From assembly GCA_040772225.1 (NCBI GenBank), contig JAXGYO010000002.1, positions 1,550,001 to 1,614,000 of the forward strand: a stretch of 64,000 bases of DNA, in the 5' to 3' direction. Of the stretch, positions 7,335 through 17,735 are shown one piece after another (within the stretch, counting starts at the first letter, position 1; the number at the start of each line of letters is the position of its first letter). The DNA is from JAAYED01 sp040772225 (GTDB lineage: Bacteria; Chloroflexota; Anaerolineae; UBA1429). The position numbers and the translations under genes were made by a program. The notes beneath the pieces are model-generated. The model saw only the letters and a list, made by a program, of their open reading frames with translations, was not told the DNA's origin and did no database searches.

Positions 7335-9434
7335 TCACGCCGGCCTGACGCAGATGTCCTCACATCCGATGCGCCCTTCCTCCAGCACAATGCCGATGGC
7401 GCCATCCCGGAGGTCGCTCTCGTCGGTGACATCAAACACCACCTCACCATTTACCCGTGCTACCAGATGGGGCCCGGTTACGGTCAGCGCTAACCGGTAC
7501 GGCGTATAGAGGGACCACTGCAGGGGAGCTGAGGCGAGGACCGTCGTGCCGTAGCGCTCGCGCACAAGGCGCACGCTATCCGCTGCCAACTCCAGGGCAT
7601 AGTAACGCCTGAGCCCCTGTACCCTTGCGGCCACACCCATCGAGCGGGCCAGGTTTGCTGTGAGCGTCGCCTCGACGGTGTAGTTGTGCCAGTCACGGGT
7701 GCCCTGGATCATCAATCCACGTCCCTCGTTCTGTATCATCCTGTAGGTGTCCTCGGGGTGCGTTGTGAGCACGCTGCAGGCGCGTGTCCACGCCTTGAGC
7801 CAGCGCGTGCCCGCAAACGCCGGCCGCCCAAAGCACAGATCGGGCTCCCCGTCCCAGTTCAGGTAATCGAGATAGACGCAACCATCCAGGCGTCTCTCAG
7901 ACAGGAACTCGAGTCCCACCCAGGAGATGGGCGCACCCTCGGGAACGACTGGCTTCCATAAGGTCTCCAGCCCCTCTCCCGGCTCCAATGTCACCTGCGG
8001 GCCATATATCTTGGTCAGCACATCGTCTGCTCCGGCCACCTCCAGATAGGGCCGGGCCAGCGCCGGACCAGGATTCCTCTCATCCGCCTCCATCCTGGCG
8101 CGCACCGTCTGCCCCGGGTAGAGCGTGGGCGAGGCGACCATCCCATATCCGCCAGAGTCGCCCATGTCCGGATAGGTCTCGCGGCGCACCCGGGCACACC
8201 GGCCAGGGGCAAGGCCCTGCAGTTTGATGGCCAGACTGCGCGTCCCCAGGACGCTATGTCCCGTCACATTTTGCAGAGACGCCACCCCCCGGCAGACCGG
8301 GTCGTTATCGACGAGAAAACCCTGCACCGATCCAGGGAGTTCAAAGTGATAGCGCGCACCGTTCTTGATCCGAGGTCGCTCCAGACCTGCGAGCTCGCAC
8401 CCGATAGTGGCCACATGCAGGGCAGCGGTTGCGGCATCGGTCACTGCCCCTCCCGTATCCGCAGTGGGCACCACCATCCGGTCAGCCACAGGGCCACGCC
8501 AATCGGCGCCCGCATCCAGGCCGACCAGACCGTTAGCTACACCCAGAATGCAGCCCACATTGCCCGAGTTGCAGTCTGTATCCCAGCCCGCCGTATTGAC
8601 CACGGTCATCGCCCGGCCGAAATCTCCGTCGCTGTACAGCAGCGCCATGATCACCACGGCGTGATTGGGCACAATGTGGCAGTTGCCTCCATACCGGTGA
8701 TAGCCGTAACGCTCGGCGACACGATGAAAGGTGTCGTACCAGCTCGGATAGACCGCATGCCACTCCCGCACATCGGCAATGATCCGATAGATCAGAGAGT
8801 CGCGCGGAATCAGCCCGACAGCCGTGTCCAGCAATGCATCGATGCGCTCTTCGAAAAAAGCAGAGGCAACCATCGCCGCGATCACCTGGGCACCATAGAT
8901 CGCTTCGCCATCGTGGCTGACGCTGGCCGCGCGGCGCGCGAGATCCGCGGCACGCTCCGGATCGCCCGGGCAGATCAGCCCCCAGCCGTCGATAAAGATC
9001 TGTGACCCGATCTGCTCCGAAACGACCTGGCCGTTCAGGGCCATCGACCCACTGGCAGGTGCTGGCACCCCGGCTTTGAGGCGGAGATAGGCCGTATGCT
9101 CGGTGCTCATCCCCATCCCGCCCCACCAGAGGACCGTACGCCCTTCGATCAAATAGTTCAGCCAGGTCTCGCCGATCTGAGCCGGCGTTAGCGCCATGCC
9201 CACACCCTGATCGGGCATCGCCCTCAGGAAGGTAAACGTGCCCGAGATATCATCATCGATGACGATCAGAGGCTTGCCCAGTCGTTCGTGCACATAGTAG
9301 GTAATCTCGCCCAGATCATGAATGATTCTCTCGTGGGGCCACCCTTCGAACGGGCGCCCGACATACACGCCAATGATCTTGCCAAGGACGCCTGCGTACA
9401 CCCGCTCGAGATAGTCCAAAGGCCAGTTGTTCAT
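7335..9434 (-). CDS. ADP-ribosylglycohydrolase family protein with C-terminal lectin-like domain
   Basis: The 699-residue protein starts with ERVYAGVLGKIIGVYVGRPF, typical of this family, followed by IDDDISGTFTFLRAM (about 58-72) and, in the C-terminal part of the catalytic domain, GWDTDCNSGNVGCILG (about 284-299). These Asp clusters hold the two magnesium ions used to remove ADP-ribose from proteins or small molecules. After about residue 340 come beta-rich segments, and the last 150 residues (YTVEATLTA, YYALELA, RLALTVTG, GAIGIVLEEG) resemble a concanavalin A/LamG-like jelly roll. No signal peptide is visible, so it is probably cytoplasmic. The lectin-like tail suggests a polymeric or glycosidic target rather than a signalling role; this is inference. 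A divergent promoter lies at 9479-9507. Confidence 0.82.
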   Translation of the reverse strand: MNNWPLDYLERVYAGVLGKIIGVYVGRPFEGWPHERIIHDLGEITYYVHERLGKPLIVIDDDISGTFTFLRAMPDQGVGMALTPAQIGETWLNYLIEGRTVLWWGGMGMSTEHTAYLRLKAGVPAPASGSMALNGQVVSEQIGSQIFIDGWGLICPGDPERAADLARRAASVSHDGEAIYGAQVIAAMVASAFFEERIDALLDTAVGLIPRDSLIYRIIADVREWHAVYPSWYDTFHRVAERYGYHRYGGNCHIVPNHAVVIMALLYSDGDFGRAMTVVNTAGWDTDCNSGNVGCILGVANGLVGLDAGADWRGPVADRMVVPTADTGGAVTDAATAALHVATIGCELAGLERPRIKNGARYHFELPGSVQGFLVDNDPVCRGVASLQNVTGHSVLGTRSLAIKLQGLAPGRCARVRRETYPDMGDSGGYGMVASPTLYPGQTVRARMEADERNPGPALARPYLEVAGADDVLTKIYGPQVTLEPGEGLETLWKPVVPEGAPISWVGLEFLSERRLDGCVYLDYLNWDGEPDLCFGRPAFAGTRWLKAWTRACSVLTTHPEDTYRMIQNEGRGLMIQGTRDWHNYTVEATLTANLARSMGVAARVQGLRRYYALELAADSVRLVRERYGTTVLASAPLQWSLYTPYRLALTVTGPHLVARVNGEVVFDVTDESDLRDGAIGIVLEEGRIGCEDICVRPA

Positions 9435-9478
9435 CTCGCCTGCCTTTCGAGAACGCCGTAAAGCTGCACCCAGCGCTG

Positions 9479-9507
9479 ACTCTAGACGGCCGCTGCCAGG
9501 CCGTCAA
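9479..9507 (-). promoter_or_regulatory. Promoter for the ADP-ribosylglycohydrolase gene
   Basis: On the minus strand TTGACG (9507-9502), a 17-bp spacer and TAGAGT (9484-9479). It sits back-to-back with the plus-strand promoter at 9578-9606, and the DnaA-box cluster lies between the two -35 elements. Confidence 0.5.
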
Positions 9508-9513
9508 GGCACA

Positions 9514-9563
9514 TTATCCACAGCCCCCGCAAGTTCTCCACAGCCTGTGGATAGTTATCCACA
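9514..9563. promoter_or_regulatory. Cluster of four DnaA-box-like 9-mers
   Basis: Two exact consensus boxes TTATCCACA (9514-9522 and 9555-9563) and two one-mismatch boxes, TTCTCCACA (9534-9542) and CTATCCACA on the minus strand (9546-9554), fall within 50 bp. The last two boxes form a 10-bp perfect inverted repeat, CCTGTGGATA (9544-9553) and TATCCACAGG (9556-9565). The cluster lies between two divergent sigma70-like promoters. TTATCCACA is the established DnaA recognition sequence. No AT-rich unwinding region, dnaA, dnaN or gidA is nearby, so regulation or DnaA titration is more likely than an origin; a dedicated repressor that happens to bind the same sequence is also possible. Confidence 0.6.
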
Positions 9564-9577
9564 GGGGCCCGCCGCTG

Positions 9578-9606
9578 TTGACAAACATGGACCTTTCGGG
9601 CATAAC
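9578..9606 (+). promoter_or_regulatory. Promoter for the enolase-superfamily gene
   Basis: A perfect TTGACA (9578-9583), a 17-bp spacer and CATAAC (9601-9606, four of six matches). It explains why the longer open frame that begins at the TTG inside this -35 is not the true start. Confidence 0.55.
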
Positions 9607-9649
9607 GGTGGCTGTCTGCAGCAAGCGAACAGGATTCGAGGAGTATCAC

Positions 9650-10819
9650 ATGCGCATAGATCGCGTCCAAACATTTCTGGTGTCGCCCCAGAGTCACACC
9701 GCCGGCATGATTGGCGGCAAGAACTGGCTCTTTGTCAAGCTCACAACGGACGACGGGCTGGTAGGCTGGGGCGAGTGTTACACGCAGCTGGACCGGGACG
9801 TGGCCATTGAGCGCCATGTGTTGGAGCTCGCCCGGTACGTCGCGGGGCTCAGCCCCTTTGGCATCAAGCACTTCACCTCGACGGTATACCGCGATTTCGC
9901 CGGACTGCGTGGTTCCATGGACCTGTCCTGTGCTCAGGCGGGTATCGAACAGGCGATGTGGGATCTGGCTGGCAAGGCGTTGGGTACGCCCGTCTATAAT
10001 TTGCTCGGCGGGCCCTGCCGAAGCCGCATCCGCGTGTACGCCAATGGCTGGTACGGAGGCGCTCAGACGCCCGAGGCGTATGGCGAGATGGCCGCTGCCA
10101 CGGTTGCTAGGGGGTTCACGGCCCTCAAGTTCGATCCGTTCCCCGGGGCATGGCGGCAGTATGTGAGACGGGACGGGGAGCAGACTTTTGTGGCCAACGT
10201 GCGTGCGGTACGCGAGGCCGTCGGACCAGATATCGATCTGCTGATAGAGGGGCATCGACGTCTCGCCCCCATGCACGCGATCCGGCTCGCAAGGGAGATC
10301 GCCCCGCTTGGCATCTACTGGTATGAAGAGCCAGTGCCCGCGAACAACGTCGCGGCGCTCGCCGAGGTACGCCGTGAGGCGCCCATGCCGATCGTGACCG
10401 GGGAGACGCTGTACAGCAAGGGGGACTTTGTACCCGTTTTTGAGCAGCGGGCGGCGGACATTATCAACCCTGACGTGTGCAGCTGCGGCGGTATTCTCGA
10501 GCTCAAGGAAATCGCTGCTATGGCCGAGCCCTACTATGTAGCCGTATCCCCGCACAATTACAACAGCACGAGCATCGGGCTGGCAGCAACTGTGCAGGCG
10601 GCGGCAACCATGCCGAACTTTATCATCACCGAGTACTTTGTGAACTTTGCGACCACAAGCGCCTTAATCTCGGGCAATACACTGACTCCGGAGAACGGGT
10701 ATATCGATCTTCCAGATCGGCCCGGCCTCGGGGTGGACCTGGATGAGCAGGCCCTCGGCGAGTACGCGTACCGGCAGTATCCGCGACGCGCATTTCCCGG
10801 GCTCCACCAGGAGCTATAG
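9650..10819 (+). CDS. Mandelate racemase/muconate lactonizing-type enolase-superfamily enzyme (sugar-acid dehydratase-like)
   Basis: The start is placed at the ATG at 9650, giving MRIDRVQTF after a GAGGAG ribosome site; the open frame extends upstream only through promoter DNA. The 389 residues form the two-domain enolase-superfamily fold: a capping domain with TDDGLVGWGECY and a barrel with AQAGIEQAMWDLAGKALGTP. Metal ligands are visible as Asp in IDLLIEGH, Glu in YWYEEPVP and Glu in PIVTGETLYSKGDF, and the conserved His in SPHNYNS near the C-terminus. This pattern fits acid-sugar dehydratases of the galactonate/gluconate dehydratase group that remove water from aldonic acids. The exact sugar is not predictable. 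It diverges from the ADP-ribosylglycohydrolase over a shared region with DnaA-like boxes. Confidence 0.85.
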   Translation: MRIDRVQTFLVSPQSHTAGMIGGKNWLFVKLTTDDGLVGWGECYTQLDRDVAIERHVLELARYVAGLSPFGIKHFTSTVYRDFAGLRGSMDLSCAQAGIEQAMWDLAGKALGTPVYNLLGGPCRSRIRVYANGWYGGAQTPEAYGEMAAATVARGFTALKFDPFPGAWRQYVRRDGEQTFVANVRAVREAVGPDIDLLIEGHRRLAPMHAIRLAREIAPLGIYWYEEPVPANNVAALAEVRREAPMPIVTGETLYSKGDFVPVFEQRAADIINPDVCSCGGILELKEIAAMAEPYYVAVSPHNYNSTSIGLAATVQAAATMPNFIITEYFVNFATTSALISGNTLTPENGYIDLPDRPGLGVDLDEQALGEYAYRQYPRRAFPGLHQEL

Positions 10820-10888
10820 AGTCTTTCAAGGCCAGCCCGCAATCGATTCTGACGCCGCACGGCAGGCTATAGAAGATAGGAGTGGATA

Positions 10889-11788
10889 GTGAACAAGAGG
10901 ACCTTGATCATCGTGGTAGTCGCGCTGGCTGCCCTGGTGCTGTTGAGCCAGGTGTTGAGTGCCGCGTTTCCGGTAGAGCCCAGGTATGCGTCGCGGCTGG
11001 ACGAGGCAACGGTACCTCCGCGGCCGACACGAACCGCGACGCCAACCTTGACACCTGTACCGCCCACCATGACGCCAACGGCGACGGCTACCCGGGTGCC
11101 GCCCACGGCGACACCGGCACCGCCAACGAGGACGCCAACAGCTACGCCGGAACCGGCCACAGCAACGCCAACCGCGACGGTGACGCAGACCCCTACCAAT
11201 ACGCGAGTAGCCACGGCAGCACCGCCCACGGCGATCCCACCGACCCGTGTGCCACCCACCGCGACGCCGGCACCTGTCACTTTTCTGACATCCGCCCCAG
11301 TCGATAACGGCTCCTGGGGCACCAATCAGATTTACATTCGTTATGATGGGTCAGTGGACGAGATTCAAAGCGACATCCTGGTCAAGGGAGCCGACGGAGG
11401 CACCTACCGGGCGGAGATGGGCTTTTTGTCCAGCAGTGCTGCGCTAACCAAGATACAGGAGTATTGGAGCTATGCTCAGCGCGGCGAGGCCAACTGGAAA
11501 GGTTTCGTGCGCTTGTACGACGATGTCAATTGGCTGACATGCAGCGCACAGGCCAATGTCTGCTACCAGAAGGATGAGAACTTTGGGCAGGCTGCGGTTA
11601 CATCACAGATCTATCTGCGACCGCATGTGTGGGAGGCGCTGCTCAAGGATTTCCTGGCGGGCGGGATGATGGCTACGACCGGCAACGGCTACTACTATGA
11701 GATTCAGAACGCTGTGTTCCGCCCCATCATCGACATCGCGCCCCCAAGCGTGCCCTGTGTCGTCTTTCGCTTCACGCGAGTAAGCTAG
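10889..11788 (+). CDS. Single-pass exported protein with long Thr/Pro stalk and an unrecognised C-terminal domain
   Basis: A GTG start (10889) follows GGAGTGG. The 299-residue protein has an N-terminal signal anchor (about 5-24), then a low-complexity Thr/Pro/Ala stalk (about 42-130) and a globular domain (about 131-299). That domain contains DNGSWGTNQIYIRYDGSVDE, FVRLYDDVNWLTCSAQANVC and a final ending PSVPCVVFRFTRVS; its three Cys residues could form a disulfide outside the cell. I do not recognise the domain. The stalk DNA is strongly repetitive and opens long shadow frames. The layout resembles the PA14 protein at 2336 and the lipoprotein at 43115. A strong terminator follows. Confidence 0.75.
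   Translation: MNKRTLIIVVVALAALVLLSQVLSAAFPVEPRYASRLDEATVPPRPTRTATPTLTPVPPTMTPTATATRVPPTATPAPPTRTPTATPEPATATPTATVTQTPTNTRVATAAPPTAIPPTRVPPTATPAPVTFLTSAPVDNGSWGTNQIYIRYDGSVDEIQSDILVKGADGGTYRAEMGFLSSSAALTKIQEYWSYAQRGEANWKGFVRLYDDVNWLTCSAQANVCYQKDENFGQAAVTSQIYLRPHVWEALLKDFLAGGMMATTGNGYYYEIQNAVFRPIIDIAPPSVPCVVFRFTRVS
11019..11280 (+). repeat. Degenerate short-unit repeat encoding a Thr/Pro/Ala stalk
   Basis: This stretch is made of imperfect GC-rich units around the codons ACG, CCG, CCA, GCG and ACC, yielding many TPT, PPT and TAT steps. It is coding sequence of the protein at 10889. Similar but shorter Thr/Pro tracts occur at about 2455-2530, 3996-4146 and 44390-44520. Confidence 0.7.
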
Positions 11789-11802
11789 AGCCGGACCCTA
11801 CT

Positions 11803-11833
11803 ACAGAGGGCGAGCCTTTGGCTCGCCCTCTGT
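11803..11833. terminator. Bidirectional terminator between convergent genes
   Basis: A perfect 14-bp stem (11803-11816 with 11820-11833) closes a TTT loop. The core is AGAGGGCGAGCC/GGCTCGCCCTCT. No long T-run follows on either strand. It serves both the stalked protein and the radical SAM gene. Confidence 0.75.
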
Positions 11834-11847
11834 GATATGGGAGCACC

Positions 11848-13338
11848 TCACGCCGTGTCGCCGAGATATGTCCTGCAGACCTGGCGAAAATGGAAACCAT
11901 AGATCGCCAGCGTGACAGCCTCCGGAAACAGCCTCGGCTTATGCGCCAGCGCCCAGGCCAGAAACTTCCAGTACTGCCAGCGCCCGCGGTGCAGCACGCC
12001 CAGCCTGATGAGCGACCGGAAAAAGGCCGCGAGATACTCCCATTGAAGCCGGTTTCGGACGATCGCGGATTTCTGATAGGTAGAGAGAAAGGTGCGGACA
12101 CGCTCATAATACCTGGCAGGAGCATAGATCGTCTCCAGGATCTCACGATAGCCCTCGTGCAAGAGCTCGGGGTCCATCTTTGGTAGGAAATTCATCGAGT
12201 CATCCGTGTTGTTCCCGGAGAATGACCCGATCAGGCGCCCCTCTTTACGCATCCTCTCATAGAGACGCGTACCATAGGGCGCCTGCAACAGCCCCACCAT
12301 GGCCGTCACAATGCCGCTCCGCTGGATAAAGTCGATCTGTCGCTGAAAGATCGAGGGCGTATCGCTATCGAACCCCACAATGAACCCACCCTGGACCTCT
12401 AGCCCGGCAGCCTGCATGGTATGGACGGCAGCGACCAGGTCGCGCCCCCTATTCTGGACTTTGTTGCACTCGGCCAGCCCCTGCTCATCGGGCGTCTCGA
12501 TCCCGACAAAGACCCGATCGAACCCGGCACGGACCATGAGGTCCATCAGTTCTGGATCATCAACCAGATTGATCGAAACCTCCGTCTGGAACCCAAAGCC
12601 CTCCTTGCCCTGCCGCCACGCGATCAGTGCGGGAAGTATGTGCTCTTTGAGATCGCGTTTGTTGCCGATCAGATTATCATCGACGAAAAACACGCCTCCG
12701 CGCCACCCCATCGCATAGAGTCCATCGAGTTCGGCGATCACCTGTTCCGCCGTTTTGCAGCGCGGCCTGCGCCCCAGCATAGCAGTGATGTTGCAGAACT
12801 CACAGTCAAAGGGGCATCCGCGAGAGTACTGGATGCACATCGAGGAATAGTGCCGCAGATCTACGAGTTCCCAGAGCGGCGCGGGCGTCTGGCGGATGTC
12901 CGGAAAATCCGCGCTCTCATAGACACGCATGGCCTCGCCGGTAGAGAGATCGGCAAGAAAGGCCGGCAGAGTCAACTCCGCTTCGCCGAGCACAAAGTGG
13001 CTCACCTGATCAAAGTCCTGCCACTCTCCGAGGAAGAGCGGTCCTCCCGCGACGACTGGCACACCGGCAGCATGGCAGCGCTCGATCACCGCATGTGTCG
13101 ATTCGCGCTGTGCGACCATGGCGCTCACAAACACATAGTCAGCCCACTGGATGTCACTGAGACTGAGGGCCTGTACATTCATATCTACCAGACGCTTTTC
13201 CCATTCCGTTGGCAGCAGGGCAGCCACGGTCAGCAGCCCCAGGGGAGGAAATGACGCCCTTTTGCGGATGAACTTGAGCGCGTGCTTAAAGCTCCAGAAT
13301 GTGTCGGGAAACTCGGGGTACACCAGCAGTATTCGCAC
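11848..13338 (-). CDS. B12-binding-domain radical SAM protein with DUF4070-like C-terminus
   Basis: The 496-residue protein begins MRILLVYPEFP and PPLGLLTVAALLP, the usual entry to a cobalamin-binding Rossmann domain (about 1-135). The radical SAM cluster motif follows as YSRGCPFDCEFCN (Cys at about 174, 178 and 181), giving the CxxxCxxC set that binds a 4Fe-4S cluster and S-adenosylmethionine. Further family features are GVFFVDDNLIGNK, FVGIETPDEQGL and GGFIVGFDSDTPSIF. The last 140 residues match the helical DUF4070 extension. Relatives include enzymes acting on hopanoids, lipids or natural products by methylation or C-C chemistry; the substrate here is not evident. It is a single gene, divergent from the MarR/ABC unit. 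Confidence 0.85.
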   Translation of the reverse strand: MRILLVYPEFPDTFWSFKHALKFIRKRASFPPLGLLTVAALLPTEWEKRLVDMNVQALSLSDIQWADYVFVSAMVAQRESTHAVIERCHAAGVPVVAGGPLFLGEWQDFDQVSHFVLGEAELTLPAFLADLSTGEAMRVYESADFPDIRQTPAPLWELVDLRHYSSMCIQYSRGCPFDCEFCNITAMLGRRPRCKTAEQVIAELDGLYAMGWRGGVFFVDDNLIGNKRDLKEHILPALIAWRQGKEGFGFQTEVSINLVDDPELMDLMVRAGFDRVFVGIETPDEQGLAECNKVQNRGRDLVAAVHTMQAAGLEVQGGFIVGFDSDTPSIFQRQIDFIQRSGIVTAMVGLLQAPYGTRLYERMRKEGRLIGSFSGNNTDDSMNFLPKMDPELLHEGYREILETIYAPARYYERVRTFLSTYQKSAIVRNRLQWEYLAAFFRSLIRLGVLHRGRWQYWKFLAWALAHKPRLFPEAVTLAIYGFHFRQVCRTYLGDTA

Positions 13339-13445
13339 TATATTACCTCTCTTGACTATTGGACACCGTTGAGGATCGTCTATCTGTTTGACACCTCAGC
13401 CCGCTCAGGGTTGCATGAGTTCACTTGTGCCCTACTCGAGATATC

Positions 13446-13460
13446 GTTAGGTGTGCTAAC
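13446..13460. promoter_or_regulatory. Possible operator: inverted repeat just upstream of the MarR gene
   Basis: GTTAG, 5-nt spacer, CTAAC (13446-13460), ending two bases before the ATG of the MarR-like gene. Short interrupted palindromes at this place are typical autoregulatory MarR sites. A weak promoter (TTGACA at 13388-13393 with TTGCAT 17 bp on) lies upstream. Confidence 0.35.
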
Positions 13461-13462
13461 TA

Positions 13463-13979
13463 ATGGGGGCTTTTGTGAACGATCTACGCGTCACCGTCGC
13501 TGACATGATTCTTCGCCTGGTGCCCAGGCTGATGGGGGCACTGGCATCGGACCTGCGCAGGACGCTGCCCAACCTTGCGCCGGGGCACTTTCAGGTGCGC
13601 GTTGCTGGCACCCGGCGAGCGCAATCTGACCGCGCTGGCGGCGGATATGGCGGTCAGCCTGCCAACCATCTCCAGGACGATCGCCACGTTGTCTGATCGG
13701 GGTTGGGTAACTTCGCGACGGGACCCCACAGATCGCCGCTGCCTGCTCATCTCCCTATCCTCTGATGGGAAGGAAATCCTGAAAACAATCAAGGCACACG
13801 CCACGGAGACCATCGCACGTGCCCTCGCGCCGCTATCCAACGAGGACTGCGTCTGCGTACTGGCGGGCCTGGATAGCCTGGCGGCGCTCTTTGGAGAGGG
13901 GTCCACGGCATACGCGCCAGACTTTTGCACCCCGACAGATGAGGCCGATCCACAGGCGCCACCGCGGACAACACCATAA
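13463..13979 (+). pseudogene. MarR-family transcriptional regulator with an apparent one-base frameshift
   Basis: Two frames overlap. The first (ATG at 13463) encodes the N-terminal helix and ends in PGHFQVR; the second continues LLAPGERNLTALAADMAVSLPTISRTI, a winged-helix DNA-binding domain, then RRDPTDRRCLLISLSSDG, the MarR wing with its DP-x-DRR signature. Removing one base, the G at 13601, joins them into a 171-residue MarR protein without gaps. This is either a real inactivating or phase-variable insertion or a sequencing error. A shorter product from the TTG at 13575 would lack the dimerisation helix. The gene stops 8 nt before an ABC exporter pair, which such regulators commonly control. 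Confidence 0.65.
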
Positions 13980-13987
13980 AGTCACTC

Positions 13988-15744
<1,757 letters not shown>

Positions 15745-15748
<4 letters not shown>

Positions 15749-17643
15749 CCGACAAGACTGAGATACGTGAGAGTGCCGGCAGCAGCGTCACTGATGTCTT
15801 GCGGCGTCTGGCGCCCTACTTTGCTCCCTACCGCGCACAGCTGATCTTGGTTGGCATGCTGCTTGTTGTTGGTACGCTGGTCGACCTCGCTGTCCCTTAC
15901 CTCCTGGGGCTCGCGATCGATCAGGTGCTGCCTCCCCAGCATGTGACCAATCCCGCGTGGTTGTCAGCGCTCGTGGGCTCATCACCCTCGTCGGCAACAT
16001 CCCTTCGCGCCGTCATGTTGCTGCTCGGATCCATGTACCTGGTCTCCTGGGGCCTCAATGTTGTCCAGTTCCGGATCATGGTCAGAACCAGCCAGGGGGT
16101 ATTGCTCCGGCTGCGCGCCGAGATCCTCGAGAAACTGCATAGTCTGTCCCTGGCATTTTTCGACGAGCATCAGGCCGGTGACTTGATGAGTCGCCTGACC
16201 AGTGATACCCAGGTCATCAACGATATGTTCGGGCCGGATCTGATGCGTCTGTTGCGCATGCTCCTGTCGCTGATCGGTATCGTCATTGCCATGGTGAGCC
16301 TCAATTGGCGCCTCGCCATTGCTGCTTTTGCGATTCTTCCCGTTATCGTAGTGGCGACCGCTTATCTCTCGCGCCGTGTCCGGCGGGCCTACCGGGAGAC
16401 GCGGCAAACGATCGGGGATGTCAGTGCCGAGTTGCAGGAGAATATCGCCGGTGTCCGCGAGGTGCAGGCCTTTGCGCGGGAACAAGAGACCATGGGTGAG
16501 TTCCGCGCCGTCAATGAGCGCAATCGCAATGCGCACGTCCGCGCCGGGACGCTGAGCGCGGTCTATTCTCCTGTACTGGATGTACTGAGCACGCTGGCCC
16601 TCGCATGTGTGATCGCATTCGGCGGCTATCTGGCTCTACGGTTCTCGCCGCCGCTCGTGACGGTGGGCGTGATTGTATCGTTCACGAACTATGTGCGCAG
16701 ATTCTACGACCCTATCCGGGAGATGGCAGGACTGTACGGCCAGCTACAGTCCGCGGTCGCTGCCTCCGAACGCATCTTTGATCTGCTAGACACGCGCCCT
16801 GGCGTCAGCGACAGCCCCGACGCCATCGTCTTGCCCGAACCGGTGTCGGGCCACATTCGCTATGAGGATGTGTCTTTCCGTTACCGGGAGGATGAGCCTG
16901 TCCTGGAAGGGATCAACGTTGAGGTGCTGCCGGGGCAGATGCTTGCCCTCGTCGGTGCCACGGGTGCCGGCAAAAGCACCTTTGTCAATCTCCTGTTGCG
17001 TTTTTACGATGTGCAGTCAGGGCGCATCCTGCTGGACGGCCATGATCTAAGAGAGGTCCACGCCGACAGCCTGCGGGAGGCGATCGGCATGGTACAGCAG
17101 GACACCTATCTGTTCTCTACAGATGTGATGGAAAACATCCGATACGGGAGGCTCGACGCCACCGACGAGGAGGTGATAGCCGCTGCCCGGACGGCCAATG
17201 CCGACGAGTTCATCCAGAGGCTGCCCTACGGCTACCAGTCCCAGGTTGGAGAGAGGGGATCGCTGCTGAGCCAGGGGCATAGGCAGATGCTCTCCATCGC
17301 CCGGGCCATCCTTCGCGCACCGTCGGTACTCGTCCTCGATGAGGCCACCAGCGCGGTGGACACGCGCACAGAGCTGTTGATCCAGCAGGCTCTGGATCGC
17401 CTGATGGCGGAGAGGACCAGCGTCGTCATCGCGCACCGTCTGAGCACGATCCGCAAGGCCGATCAGATTCTGCTGATCGAAGACGGTCGCATCCTTGAAC
17501 GCGGCACACATGAGGAATTGCTGGACCGGCGCGAAGCCTACTATGCGCTCTACATGAGCCAGTTCAGAGACCAGGAACAGACGGCGCTCTTGAATGCCCC
17601 CGAAGGTACGTGCCTGCCCGATCCTGAGATATCGCCATCCTAG
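15745..17643 (+). CDS. ABC exporter half-transporter with intact catalytic Glu (subunit 2)
   Basis: The start is the ATG at 15745, which shares ATGA with the stop of the previous gene. The 632 residues hold an exporter transmembrane domain (about 25-345) and a nucleotide-binding domain with Walker A GATGAGKST, Walker B VLDEATSAVD with the catalytic Glu, and the switch His in VIAHRLSTI. The signature motif is LLSQGHRQ instead of LSGGQ. Together with subunit 1 this predicts one good composite ATP site (Walker A/B of subunit 2 with LSGGQ of subunit 1) and one degenerate site. A soluble N-terminal extension of about 25 residues precedes the first helix. Control by the upstream MarR-like gene is inferred from position. 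Confidence 0.9.
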
Positions 17644-17735
17644 CGACGCGACCGGCACTCGCCGCAATGCGGACGAAACCCACGAGTACCATCTCTGCCG
17701 AGCGCTCTGTCTCCTGGGTCCAGACGGGTGCGTAG

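Noticed and set aside
9482..9650. Chromosomal replication origin
   Set aside because: Four DnaA-like boxes are present but there is no AT-rich unwinding stretch, no dnaA, dnaN, gidA or rpmH neighbour, and divergent promoters explain the space; kept as a regulatory cluster.
9482..10555. Minus-strand open frame of 357 codons
   Set aside because: It is antisense to the enolase-superfamily gene and would overlap the DnaA-box region and two promoters; no recognisable domain.
11028..11280. CRISPR or other array in the repetitive stretch
   Set aside because: Units are short, imperfect and in-frame with a Thr/Pro stalk of a coding gene, with no spacers.
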